Source: CAYHWW01 sp964360145
Lineage (GTDB): Bacteria > Bdellovibrionota > UBA1018 > CAYHWW01
DNA length: 7,489 nt
NCBI GenBank assembly: GCA_964360145.1
Contig: CAYHWW010000161.1
Location: forward strand, 1-7,489
Reading direction: 5' to 3'
Part shown: one piece after another, positions 1 through 6,040 of the stretch
Layout: every line of letters starts with the position of its first letter
How positions within the stretch are numbered: the first letter of the stretch is position 1
Program-made: the position numbers and the translations under genes
Notes under the pieces: generated by a model
Databases searched by the model: none
The model's input: only the letters and a program-made list of their open reading frames with translations
Told to the model about the DNA's origin: nothing

Positions 1-851
1 CGAGGCAGCAACGACTCAAAGAATTCCCGGGACCACAAGGCGACCGCCGCAGGATCTCGCAAAAACGGCAGCACATCCTTCTTAGCCGCTTCGACATCCA
101 CTGTCGCAAACTTCTTCCGCAATAGCTCCAATAGATCAGCGTGCCTTAATGCATTATCCTCTTTCCAGCCACCCGACTGGCGAAGGCGCTGCTCAAGATG
201 GCCTAGGTGCACAGGAACATCGCGAGCCACATACCAGACGTAATCATAGTAATCGCGCCCCTTGACTCGGCCCTTCCAGTTCCGCTGTAGAACGGCGTGC
301 AACTTTCCTGCAAAAAGATCAGGATTTTTGTAGGTCCTCACCGAGAATGGAATGGGTTGTAGCAGTGTCTTAGCCTCTGTCTCAAAACCACCTGGCGGAT
401 CTGTGTCCACTTCGAGCTTAATGCTCATGAGGGAGTTAGTTTGAGTCCGATTTGCAATTTGATCGGGCACCTTGATCTTAAGCAGATGCTCCTTGGTACC
501 CCCCTTGATAAAGGCAGATCCAATCGCTGTGTCGATGCTCGCATCCTTCTCAGTGACAGTGACACTGAAACCCATCCCATTGAGTTCCGCCTCAATCGCC
601 TTTAGATATGGCGCTAAGCTGAAATCTGAATCGGGCTTTAAGAGCGAAAAATCCAAGTCCTCGGAGAAACGATCGAGTTCATAGAGAATGCGCAGCGCTG
701 TTCCACCGTAAAAAGCCGCATGTTCAAAAAACTTGGATCGCCAGAGTCCCAATAGGGCGATCTCCTGCATGATTTCCTTCAGAGCATTTTCGTAATCCTT
801 TGCCGTCACACACTTGTAACGCTCCAGCATAGATAGAATTGCAGGATTCAT
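1..851 (-). CDS. AbiEii-family nucleotidyltransferase toxin (type IV toxin-antitoxin), 3' end outside window
   Basis: I translated this by hand: 283 codons are open from an ATG at 851-849 to the left edge with no stop, so the C-terminus is missing. The core motif GGTALRILYELDRFSEDLDF starts at residue 49. It is the GG(T/S)-x-x-x-R...SEDxDF signature of the AbiEii/AbiGii toxin family, with D65 and D67 as probable metal-binding acidic residues. Further on are IKLEVD (144-149), a conserved lysine in FAGKL (K183) and KGRDYYDY (197-204), matching the later conserved motifs of the family. Known members are nucleotidyltransferases that arrest growth; MenT relatives modify tRNA 3' ends. The ATG overlaps the antitoxin stop as ATGA and has only a weak Shine-Dalgarno sequence, so translational coupling is likely. 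All recognised active-site motifs are intact, so the toxin is probably functional. The actual substrate is unknown. Confidence 0.9.
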   Translation of the reverse strand, partial: MNPAILSMLERYKCVTAKDYENALKEIMQEIALLGLWRSKFFEHAAFYGGTALRILYELDRFSEDLDFSLLKPDSDFSLAPYLKAIEAELNGMGFSVTVTEKDASIDTAIGSAFIKGGTKEHLLKIKVPDQIANRTQTNSLMSIKLEVDTDPPGGFETEAKTLLQPIPFSVRTYKNPDLFAGKLHAVLQRNWKGRVKGRDYYDYVWYVARDVPVHLGHLEQRLRQSGGWKEDNALRHADLLELLRKKFATVDVEAAKKDVLPFLRDPAAVALWSREFFESLLP

Positions 852-1501
852 CTTCCACCACCATGCTCTAATGCTTCTGAAATGCGCTCGATGTTCTTAC
901 TGCAATAAACCTTGTTCAATCTCCGAAGGGCATTTAAATCGAAGCGCTTCCAATGTTCCCGATCCATGCGAAGATCACCTTCTAAAAAATCTCTGGCTTC
1001 TTGGTGCTCACTGAAAAGGGGAACCTTATTCAAGACAACATAGTCGCAAACCGCCTTTTCCATTGAGGCCATCAAAACAGGATGCGTTCGATCAATCCAT
1101 ACCTGCTCAATTCCGACTGCATACTTTTCCAGTCCCGAGTATCGGTAAGTGAATCGTCCAAGTGGAGTGTTGAACTCCTTGTCCTTCTTTGGAGTCACAC
1201 TAGTAATCGTCTCGACACGCTCGGGAATGAGGCCATGAAATGCCAATGCATACTCCAGTGAGATGCACGATGGCCCATAAATGAGATTAGCGAGAACCTC
1301 CTTGCAGACTGGTGCCTGGTTGTATTCGGGCCCAAAGACGTAAAGTCCCTTCTTCACGCGGGTTATGACACCGGCCCGCATGAGCTCATGAATCTTTTGG
1401 CGCAGTCCTGAATATTGGGACAAAACACTACTCAGAAGTGTGTAATCAAACTCCTCATTTGGGATCGTCTTACGGAGCTGAAAAGCATCTATGCGGGCCA
1501 T
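848..1501 (-). CDS. AbiEi-family antitoxin and transcriptional autoregulator
   Basis: A 217-residue protein. Residues about 15-55 form a winged helix-turn-helix (the SSVLSQYSGLRQKIHELMRA segment followed by GVITRVKKGLYVF, a helix plus wing pattern). The C-terminal part has the family hallmarks YGPSCISLEYALAFHGLIPE, ITSVTPKK, TPLGRFTYRY and MEKAVCDYV, which are characteristic of AbiEi-type antitoxins. It is expected to neutralise the downstream nucleotidyltransferase without forming a stable complex and to repress its own promoter. The ATG at 1501-1499 is preceded by GGAGAG (1513-1508) at a 6-base spacing, so the start is well supported. The stop overlaps the toxin start by 4 bases. Two inverted repeats lie just upstream (1516-1538 and 1563-1597). 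Its composition is less GC-rich than the genes to the right. Confidence 0.9.
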   Translation of the reverse strand: MARIDAFQLRKTIPNEEFDYTLLSSVLSQYSGLRQKIHELMRAGVITRVKKGLYVFGPEYNQAPVCKEVLANLIYGPSCISLEYALAFHGLIPERVETITSVTPKKDKEFNTPLGRFTYRYSGLEKYAVGIEQVWIDRTHPVLMASMEKAVCDYVVLNKVPLFSEHQEARDFLEGDLRMDREHWKRFDLNALRRLNKVYCSKNIERISEALEHGGGR

Positions 1502-1515
1502 TGCGGTCTCTCCAG

Positions 1516-1538
1516 TATGTTATGAATATGATAACATA
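1516..1538. promoter_or_regulatory. Probable AbiEi operator O1 (inverted repeat)
   Basis: TATGTTAT (1516-1523) and ATAACATA (1531-1538) form a perfect 8-bp inverted repeat around a 7-bp centre. The outer core is TATGT-N13-ACATA, 23 bp in total. It lies 15 bp upstream of the antitoxin start codon, inside the presumed leader. AbiEi antitoxins are known to repress by binding paired inverted repeats in their promoter; assignment to this antitoxin is inference. Confidence 0.7.
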
Positions 1539-1549
1539 TTAGATAAAAT

Positions 1550-1555
1550 ATCATA
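1550..1555 (-). promoter_or_regulatory. Candidate -10 element of the abiE-like operon
   Basis: Read on the minus strand, 1555-1550 is TATGAT, five of six matches to TATAAT. It lies between the two operator repeats and would place the transcript start near 1543, giving a leader of about 40 bases before the antitoxin ATG. No good -35 hexamer is visible at 16-18 bp; that stretch is simply AT-rich and falls inside the second inverted repeat. Confidence 0.4.
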
Positions 1556-1562
1556 GTTTAAT

Positions 1563-1597
1563 ATCCAGTATGTTATATTAAATCTGACATACTGGAT
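1563..1597. promoter_or_regulatory. Probable AbiEi operator O2 (inverted repeat)
   Basis: ATCCAGTATGT (1563-1573) and ACATACTGGAT (1587-1597) form a perfect 11-bp inverted repeat with a 13-bp spacer. It contains the same TATGT-N13-ACATA core (1569-1591) as the repeat at 1516-1538. The 13-mer TCCAGTATGTTAT occurs identically at 1511-1523 and 1564-1576, a 53-bp displacement that is close to five helical turns. The site overlaps the likely -35 areas of both divergent promoters. Confidence 0.7.
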
Positions 1598-1612
1598 TAG
1601 TATCGGTTTTAT
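1584..1612 (+). promoter_or_regulatory. Candidate sigma-70 promoter for the HD-GYP gene
   Basis: CTGACA (1584-1589, five of six to TTGACA), a 17-bp spacer and TTTTAT (1607-1612, four of six to TATAAT) point toward the HD-GYP gene. The predicted start is near 1619. The -35 hexamer lies inside the right half of the operator repeat 1563-1597, so antitoxin binding could interfere with it. Prediction by eye only. Confidence 0.4.
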
Positions 1613-1613
1613 T

Positions 1614-1634
1614 CGCACATAAGAAGAATGTGCG
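1614..1634. repeat. Inverted repeat in the HD-GYP leader
   Basis: CGCACAT (1614-1620) and ATGTGCG (1628-1634) are a perfect 7-bp inverted repeat with a 7-base spacer AAGAAGA. It sits on the predicted transcript start of the HD-GYP gene. It could be a regulator site or a 5' hairpin; no T-run follows, so it is not a terminator. Confidence 0.45.
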
Positions 1635-1745
1635 TCCTGAGTGCCCAGGCAACTCCTACCCATGCGCAGGCGCAATGCGCCTTTGCCGCCCACTCTTTCC
1701 AGCCCGTTTCACCGAAAAGACAAGCGGAGGTCCGTCGCCCCGCTC

Positions 1746-2951
1746 ATGGCCCAGGTCACTGCCTTAGATGAATTCTTCCCCATCCAGCTCGGGGTCCTGA
1801 AAGAGGGACTCCCCGTGACTTTTGGCCTTTTCGTTTACCTGCCCCTGAATAAACGAATCGTACAGCTGCGGCGAGATCAAGAGTTGCTCGAAGAGGGCTT
1901 CCTCGCCCTCTACGGTAACCGCGGCATTGCCCAACTCTACGTGGCGAAAAAAGACCGCGATGCCTACGTCGAATACATCCGCATCGCGAAAGAGCAGGAG
2001 AACGAGGAAAAATCAGAGAAAGCCTTCGAGGAGCTGGAAGAGAAAGCCAAGCTGTACGATGACCTTAAAGATGGAAAAGCGCCGCTGGATGATGATCCCT
2101 CAGCCCCACCCCTGGAAGGGGCCTTCAGCAAAGAAGAAGGCGCGCCTGAGCTGCCTCCAGAGATCGAGCTCAATGAAGAACAGGCCGCCGAGATCAAAGA
2201 CGCGGTCCAAGGTTTGATGAAAGCAGATGAAGAAGAGCGCGGGAAGGCCATGGATGCCATCGGCGCCACCGCCAAGGAAATCGCCCTTGAGGGCGAATCC
2301 AACGGAAGTCTTTTCACCGAGCTCTGGCAAAGCAGCGCCGAAGAAAAGTTCGATGGCCATGCCAAGAACATCTCCACCTTCGCCGTCGTCTTCGCTTTAG
2401 GCATGGGCTACAAAAATCGAGATGTGGTGAAGTGCCTGTCATTGGCGGGGCTCATGCACGACATCGGCATCTGCCAAATCGATATCGATACGGTGCGCAC
2501 ACCGCAGGAGCTCCGCACCAAAGAACAGAAGGTTCTATTCGAGGACCATATGCGGGCCACCCTTGAGATGCTGGCGGGCCTGCGCCTGGGGCTGCCCCTG
2601 GACGCGCTGAAAATCCTCGCCATGCATCATGAAAAATTCGATGGCACTGGATATCCGAAAAAACTCAAAAACTGGGAAGTTGAGCCCCTAGCTCAGATTC
2701 TCAGTATGGCCGACATTTTTGATGGGATGATCCGTGGACGCTTCGATGGCAAGAAGCGCACCCTCACGGAAGCCTTCAAGGACGTCGTCAAAATCGAAAA
2801 AAGTAAAATATTCCCGCAGTATTACAATCCCGACTTATTTAATAAGTTGGTCAAATGGGTAGAGACCCAGTCGGACACGGCGATCCTCACGGAAGCTGAC
2901 AAAATCGTTGCGGAAACCCTTGATCACAACCTTAAAAAACCGGCGGCATAA
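1746..2951 (+). CDS. HD-GYP domain protein, putative cyclic-di-GMP phosphodiesterase
   Basis: 401 residues from the ATG at 1746. Residues about 1-80 form an N-terminal domain (FFPIQLGVL, FGLFVYLPLN, GIAQLYV) of the type that precedes HD-GYP domains in Bdellovibrio-like proteins. Residues about 82-165 are a highly charged, acidic, partly Pro-rich linker. The C-terminal HD-GYP domain has H205, H238-D239 (MHDIG), H268, H294-H295, the DGTGYP loop (299-304) and D323 (MADIFD), i.e. the usual metal ligands and GYP signature. The lysine that normally follows HDIG is an isoleucine here (HDIGICQID), so activity or metal content may differ. Family members hydrolyse cyclic-di-GMP and affect motility; no membrane segment is visible. 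The frame is also open to a GTG at 1641, but that 35-residue extension is Arg/Pro-rich and not domain-like. A GGAGG lies at 1726-1730, 15 bases before the ATG, so the start is not certain. Confidence 0.88.
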   Translation: MAQVTALDEFFPIQLGVLKEGLPVTFGLFVYLPLNKRIVQLRRDQELLEEGFLALYGNRGIAQLYVAKKDRDAYVEYIRIAKEQENEEKSEKAFEELEEKAKLYDDLKDGKAPLDDDPSAPPLEGAFSKEEGAPELPPEIELNEEQAAEIKDAVQGLMKADEEERGKAMDAIGATAKEIALEGESNGSLFTELWQSSAEEKFDGHAKNISTFAVVFALGMGYKNRDVVKCLSLAGLMHDIGICQIDIDTVRTPQELRTKEQKVLFEDHMRATLEMLAGLRLGLPLDALKILAMHHEKFDGTGYPKKLKNWEVEPLAQILSMADIFDGMIRGRFDGKKRTLTEAFKDVVKIEKSKIFPQYYNPDLFNKLVKWVETQSDTAILTEADKIVAETLDHNLKKPAA

Positions 2952-2957
2952 GGCGAG

Positions 2958-2979
2958 TTTCCTATGTTAAGGTAGGAAA
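2958..2979. repeat. Short hairpin after the HD-GYP stop codon
   Basis: TTTCCTA (2958-2964) and TAGGAAA (2973-2979) pair perfectly over 7 bp with an 8-base loop, 6 bases after the HD-GYP stop. No T-tract follows. A competing pairing AAGGTA (2969-2974) with TACCTT (2987-2992) shares bases with it. It may stabilise the 3' end of the transcript; no function can be shown. Confidence 0.35.
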
Positions 2980-3020
2980 TCAGCCGTACCTTGAGTTGCG
3001 TTGAAATTCTCAAGAGGCAC

Positions 3021-3060
3021 CGGTGGGGGGAGTGAAAGCTCCCCCCACCGTTTTATTTTT
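3021..3060 (+). terminator. Strong intrinsic terminator of the HD-GYP gene
   Basis: CGGTGGGGGGAG (3021-3032) pairs perfectly with CTCCCCCCACCG (3039-3050) around a 6-base loop, then TTTTATTTTT (3051-3060). This is a textbook rho-independent terminator for plus-strand transcription. The T-tract overlaps the TAA stop (3055-3053) of the convergent peptidase gene. Read on the minus strand the hairpin is not followed by a T-run, so termination in that direction is less certain. Confidence 0.93.
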
Positions 3061-4600
3061 CGGGGCTTAAACCGCGTACCAACTCCACTGCCTCGATGAT
3101 GCGGATGTGTTCCGCCACGAGGGGCACCTGGTGCTTGGCGATGCGCTCGTCTTCCTGACGATGAGCCTGGTCCTTTTCAACCCCCGCGGCATAGTGGATG
3201 TCGCAACGACCGCCCAAGATCTCCCGCTTGAATCGCTCTGGGTCCGGCGTGGTCACGACAATGGATAGATCCTGAGGATGAATGACGGAGCGGAGAAGAG
3301 TATTGACCTGTGGCCGAGTGAGTCGATTCACTCCTGAGCGCAACCACGCCAAAGGGTCGCCGGGGACACCATAGAAAATGCCATCGATAGCATAACCCAA
3401 GCGACGGGCGAGAGCCATGCCCAGCAACGGAATGGAGCCGGTGAGATGGGATTTACCCAAATCAAATTCCGATGCCGTGAGGCCACCGCCGGGTCCCCTC
3501 ACCGCGAGGGATTCCACTTCCCGGTGGAGTTGGCGCAGCAAGAAACAACCGTTCTCCACCGGCGTGGGGCGCCCCCATACCGCGAAGGCTTGTCGGGTGC
3601 GGCCCGCTTGGGTGGGCTCCTGCAGATTCAGGCCACCGTCGGGGAACTCTTCAACATAGGCGTAAGCACCATAATTGAGACCCCGGAGCTCCCGTACGTT
3701 TTTCATGAGGCGGCCCACGAAGGAGCGGTGTTTGCCGAAAGCGGTGGCCGCTGTGTAGAGCGCGGGAAATTCCATGTCTCCCCGACGGAAGGCGATGGGA
3801 TGGCCCAGGTGCACACCCACTGCGGGGAAATCCCCCTTCACAAGAAGCAACTCAGGTGCCCTGCGCACCGCACGCTCGGGCACCACGGGCAAAGGCGCCG
3901 CGCTCGCCGCGGGCAGAGCCTTCAGACGCCCCTGAAGACGCTGACGCAGCGCCGTGGTGTAGGCGCCCGCCAATCCCACGACTAGAACCGCTCGGTTGTA
4001 GCGCGCGGCCCAGAACTGCTTCACATCACCTATTTGAATGGCCTTCAGGCCGGATACCGTGCCCTCGATGATGTGGGCGTAGGGGTGAGTGACTCCGAAC
4101 ATCACCCGCTCCAGCGCCGCCTTGCCCAGTTCCTCTTGGTCTTCCCGAGGAAAGCGAGTGCCCACCTCTTCCAGCATCTCCGCACGGATGCGCTCCAACT
4201 CCAGTTCATTGAACGCGGGCGCGGCGAGCATCTGTGCCAGGATATCCGCCACGGGCAGCGCATCCTTCTCAGAGACGGTCACTCTCCATGAGGTCTGCTC
4301 CCGACCGACGTGGGCCTCAATCTCCGCGGCACGGGGAAAAAGCTCCTCTTCGATGTTTTCACGATCACGAGCGGCGAGCGGAGGACCACCGACGTGGAAG
4401 GCGGAAACGCCTCCTTCCCTCATCAGTCGCGCGGTCAAAGCCGCCAAGCCCTCTTTGCCCTGGGGGTCATGGGCGGCGCCTACCCGCACCGTGATGTTGA
4501 AGGAGACAAAGGGCAACCCCTTGCCCAGGAGCGTCACCTCGCGAATGGCTGCCCCCGCGGTGGTGGCGCTGAAGAGAAGGACCATGGCGAAAGCTTTCAT
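3053..4600 (-). CDS. M16-family (insulinase-like) protein, non-catalytic partner subunit, exported
   Basis: 515 residues with a signal peptide (MKAFAMVLLFSATTAGA, cleavage expected after residue 17). The M16 fold is clear. Aligned with the neighbouring protein, GKEGLAALTARLM (48-60) occupies the place of the zinc motif, so the H, E and H of HxxEH are replaced by A54, A57 and R58 and this subunit cannot hold catalytic zinc. The second M16 domain keeps RGLNY (R306, Y310), the Arg/Tyr pair that in paired M16 enzymes binds substrate. The tail from about 465 (KDQAHRQEDERIAKH and VAEHIRIIEAVELV) resembles the C-terminal extension common in deltaproteobacterial-type M16 proteins. The ATG at 4600 overlaps the upstream gene stop by 4 bases, with GGGGAG just upstream. 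The two products probably form a periplasmic heterodimer, as in known bacterial two-gene M16 peptidases. Confidence 0.9.
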   Translation of the reverse strand: MKAFAMVLLFSATTAGAAIREVTLLGKGLPFVSFNITVRVGAAHDPQGKEGLAALTARLMREGGVSAFHVGGPPLAARDRENIEEELFPRAAEIEAHVGREQTSWRVTVSEKDALPVADILAQMLAAPAFNELELERIRAEMLEEVGTRFPREDQEELGKAALERVMFGVTHPYAHIIEGTVSGLKAIQIGDVKQFWAARYNRAVLVVGLAGAYTTALRQRLQGRLKALPAASAAPLPVVPERAVRRAPELLLVKGDFPAVGVHLGHPIAFRRGDMEFPALYTAATAFGKHRSFVGRLMKNVRELRGLNYGAYAYVEEFPDGGLNLQEPTQAGRTRQAFAVWGRPTPVENGCFLLRQLHREVESLAVRGPGGGLTASEFDLGKSHLTGSIPLLGMALARRLGYAIDGIFYGVPGDPLAWLRSGVNRLTRPQVNTLLRSVIHPQDLSIVVTTPDPERFKREILGGRCDIHYAAGVEKDQAHRQEDERIAKHQVPLVAEHIRIIEAVELVRGLSPEK

Positions 4601-5988
4601 GATCCGCTCCCCTCAAGACGAATGACAACGCGGTTAGCGGGAATGAGGTAACGGGCCGCCGTCTGGCGCACCTCATCCGCGGTGACCTTCTCCAGACCAC
4701 CGAGAACGCGATCAAGCACCTTCTCGTCATTTTCAAAACTGGTGTACCAGGCTAAACGGCTAGCCACGGATTCCGGTGAGCCGTACCAGCCAGAGCGAGC
4801 ACCGGCCAACAAGCGACGACGGGCCGCATCGAGCCTTGCAGCCTCCAATGAGGCAACGCCCGCTACCGCCGCGGCATGGGACACTGCCTCCGCCAACGCG
4901 GCGCCATGGGGCGCTCCCAGCGGCGTCACCCGCAGGATCACCGTGAAGAGCCCGGGGTCAATGGTTTCCGTGTGTTCCACCGTCACATCATCCACCCAGC
5001 GCTTGCCGTACCGATACTCCTTTTGGAATGGGGACACCGTGGAAAAGAGCGCCTCCGCCAGAATATCAAATGCGGCGTGCTCGCGGTTCGCGGTGGTGAA
5101 TGCCGGCGAGCGGAATGCCACTGCCAGTCGAGGCTGGATGGGCCGATCCAATTTGACCATGCGCTCCTTGGGCCCCGAGAGCGGCGGCTCCGCCGCGATG
5201 GGCAGCGCTGGTTCCGGCGCCAGCTTCCAATCCCCGAAATACTTCTTCACGAGTTTGAGGTGTTTGGCAAAATCCACGTCCCCCGCGAGAATGACCCGGG
5301 TGGCCTCGGGCCTGTAATGACGCCGAAAGAAGGGCCAGACATCTTCATACCGCGATGCGTATTTCTCGATGTCCTGCTTGAAACCCAAGGTGGTGTGGCT
5401 GTAGGGGTGCACTTGGAAAGCTGCCGCCGCGAGAGCTTCTTCCAACGGCAACTCAGGCTGGGAGGCATTCTTGTTGTACTCACCCAAGACAGCGCCAGCC
5501 TCATCCCGCAGGGCTTTTTCATCAAACCAAAGATTTTTAAAGCGATCAGCCTCGGCCTTCAGAATGGGCTCTAAGCGATCCTTGGCGACGGTGCCGTGGT
5601 AGTTCGTCATGTCATTGGAGGTCCAGGCGTTGTGCTCGCAGCCCAGACGGTTGTGCAGCCCCTCGAACTCCGAGCCTGGCATGCTCTTGGTGCCCCGGAA
5701 CATGAGATGCTCGAAGAAGTGGGCAAAGCCCGTTTTTCCGGGCTCCACTTCATTGCGGGATCCCACGCGCACCGGGATCTGGTAGGCCACCGCCCCCGGG
5801 CTGGGGTACTTGACCAGGATCACAGTGAGTCCATTAGGTAAACGCACCGTCTTTGTAGGCAGTGGCCCCGCGGCCTGGGCCGCGACGAGGAAAAACAGAA
5901 CCATGGAGGTGAGCATGGCAAAAAGGATAGCGGAGGCGCCGACATGGCGCATTCTGCGGCGCGACAGACTCACCCTTGAGCGAGACAA
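4597..5988 (-). CDS. M16-family zinc metallopeptidase, catalytic subunit, exported
   Basis: 463 residues. A basic start (RSRRRMRH) and hydrophobic stretch (residues 17-38) ending AAQA form a signal peptide with cleavage near residue 39. The inverted zinc motif HFFEH is at 90-94 (H90 and H94 bind zinc, E93 is the catalytic base). E170 in VLGEYNKN, 76 residues further on, fits the third ligand, so this is an active M16 peptidase. The C-terminal half (about 270-463) is a second M16 domain without a clear RGLxY motif; the partner gene supplies that. The start codon is TTG (5988-5986), chosen because GGAGAGG lies 5 bases before it; the next ATG (5952) has no ribosome site and would shorten the basic region. 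It is first in a two-gene operon and overlaps the second by ATGA. Likely role: degrading peptides in the periplasm; the natural substrate is unknown. Confidence 0.92.
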   Translation of the reverse strand: MSRSRVSLSRRRMRHVGASAILFAMLTSMVLFFLVAAQAAGPLPTKTVRLPNGLTVILVKYPSPGAVAYQIPVRVGSRNEVEPGKTGFAHFFEHLMFRGTKSMPGSEFEGLHNRLGCEHNAWTSNDMTNYHGTVAKDRLEPILKAEADRFKNLWFDEKALRDEAGAVLGEYNKNASQPELPLEEALAAAAFQVHPYSHTTLGFKQDIEKYASRYEDVWPFFRRHYRPEATRVILAGDVDFAKHLKLVKKYFGDWKLAPEPALPIAAEPPLSGPKERMVKLDRPIQPRLAVAFRSPAFTTANREHAAFDILAEALFSTVSPFQKEYRYGKRWVDDVTVEHTETIDPGLFTVILRVTPLGAPHGAALAEAVSHAAAVAGVASLEAARLDAARRRLLAGARSGWYGSPESVASRLAWYTSFENDEKVLDRVLGGLEKVTADEVRQTAARYLIPANRVVIRLEGSGS

Positions 5989-5992
5989 AATA

Positions 5993-6013
5993 TCCTCTCC
6001 CTTGTTCCTCTCC
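5993..6013 (-). promoter_or_regulatory. Tandem ribosome-binding-like sequences before the TTG start of the M16 operon
   Basis: On the minus strand GGAGAGGA occurs twice, at 6000-5993 and 6013-6006. The proximal copy is correctly spaced for the TTG start at 5988 and decides that start. The distal copy is 13 bases upstream and has no start codon of its own. Confidence 0.6.
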
Positions 6014-6031
6014 TTGGGTTGCTGTTAGAAT
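6002..6031 (+). promoter_or_regulatory. Candidate extended -10 promoter for the STAS-CheX/CheY operon
   Basis: TAGAAT (6026-6031) is five of six to TATAAT and is preceded by TG at 6023-6024, the extended -10 form. TTGTTC (6002-6007) is a weak -35 at 18-bp spacing. Transcription would start near 6038, only a few bases before the GTG start codon at 6041. The element overlaps the leader of the divergent peptidase operon. Confidence 0.45.
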
Positions 6032-6040
6032 CTCAAGTGC

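Noticed and set aside
472..684. Plus-strand 70-codon frame inside the toxin region
   Set aside because: It is antisense to the AbiEii toxin core motif, which is unmistakable on the other strand.
1511..1597. Repeats considered as a miniature CRISPR array or an IS end
   Set aside because: Only two copies, each internally palindromic, with no spacers of uniform size, no transposase and no target duplication; an operator pair in front of a DNA-binding antitoxin explains them better.
1628..1771. Possible 47-codon upstream open frame in the HD-GYP leader
   Set aside because: No convincing ribosome site, odd composition, and its ATG is explained as part of an inverted repeat; kept only as a remark.
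1964..2404. Minus-strand Ser/Ala-rich frame of 146 codons opposite the HD-GYP linker
   Set aside because: The serine runs are the reverse complement of the Glu/Lys codons of the acidic linker; a composition artefact.
3446..4651. Several plus-strand open frames of 70-180 codons opposite the second M16 gene
   Set aside because: Antisense to a well-supported coding region, with low-complexity Arg/Pro/Ser-rich translations.
4682..5574. Long plus-strand open frames opposite the first M16 gene (about 210 and 230 codons)
   Set aside because: Antisense shadows of a gene with an intact zinc site; no ribosome site or domain seen.
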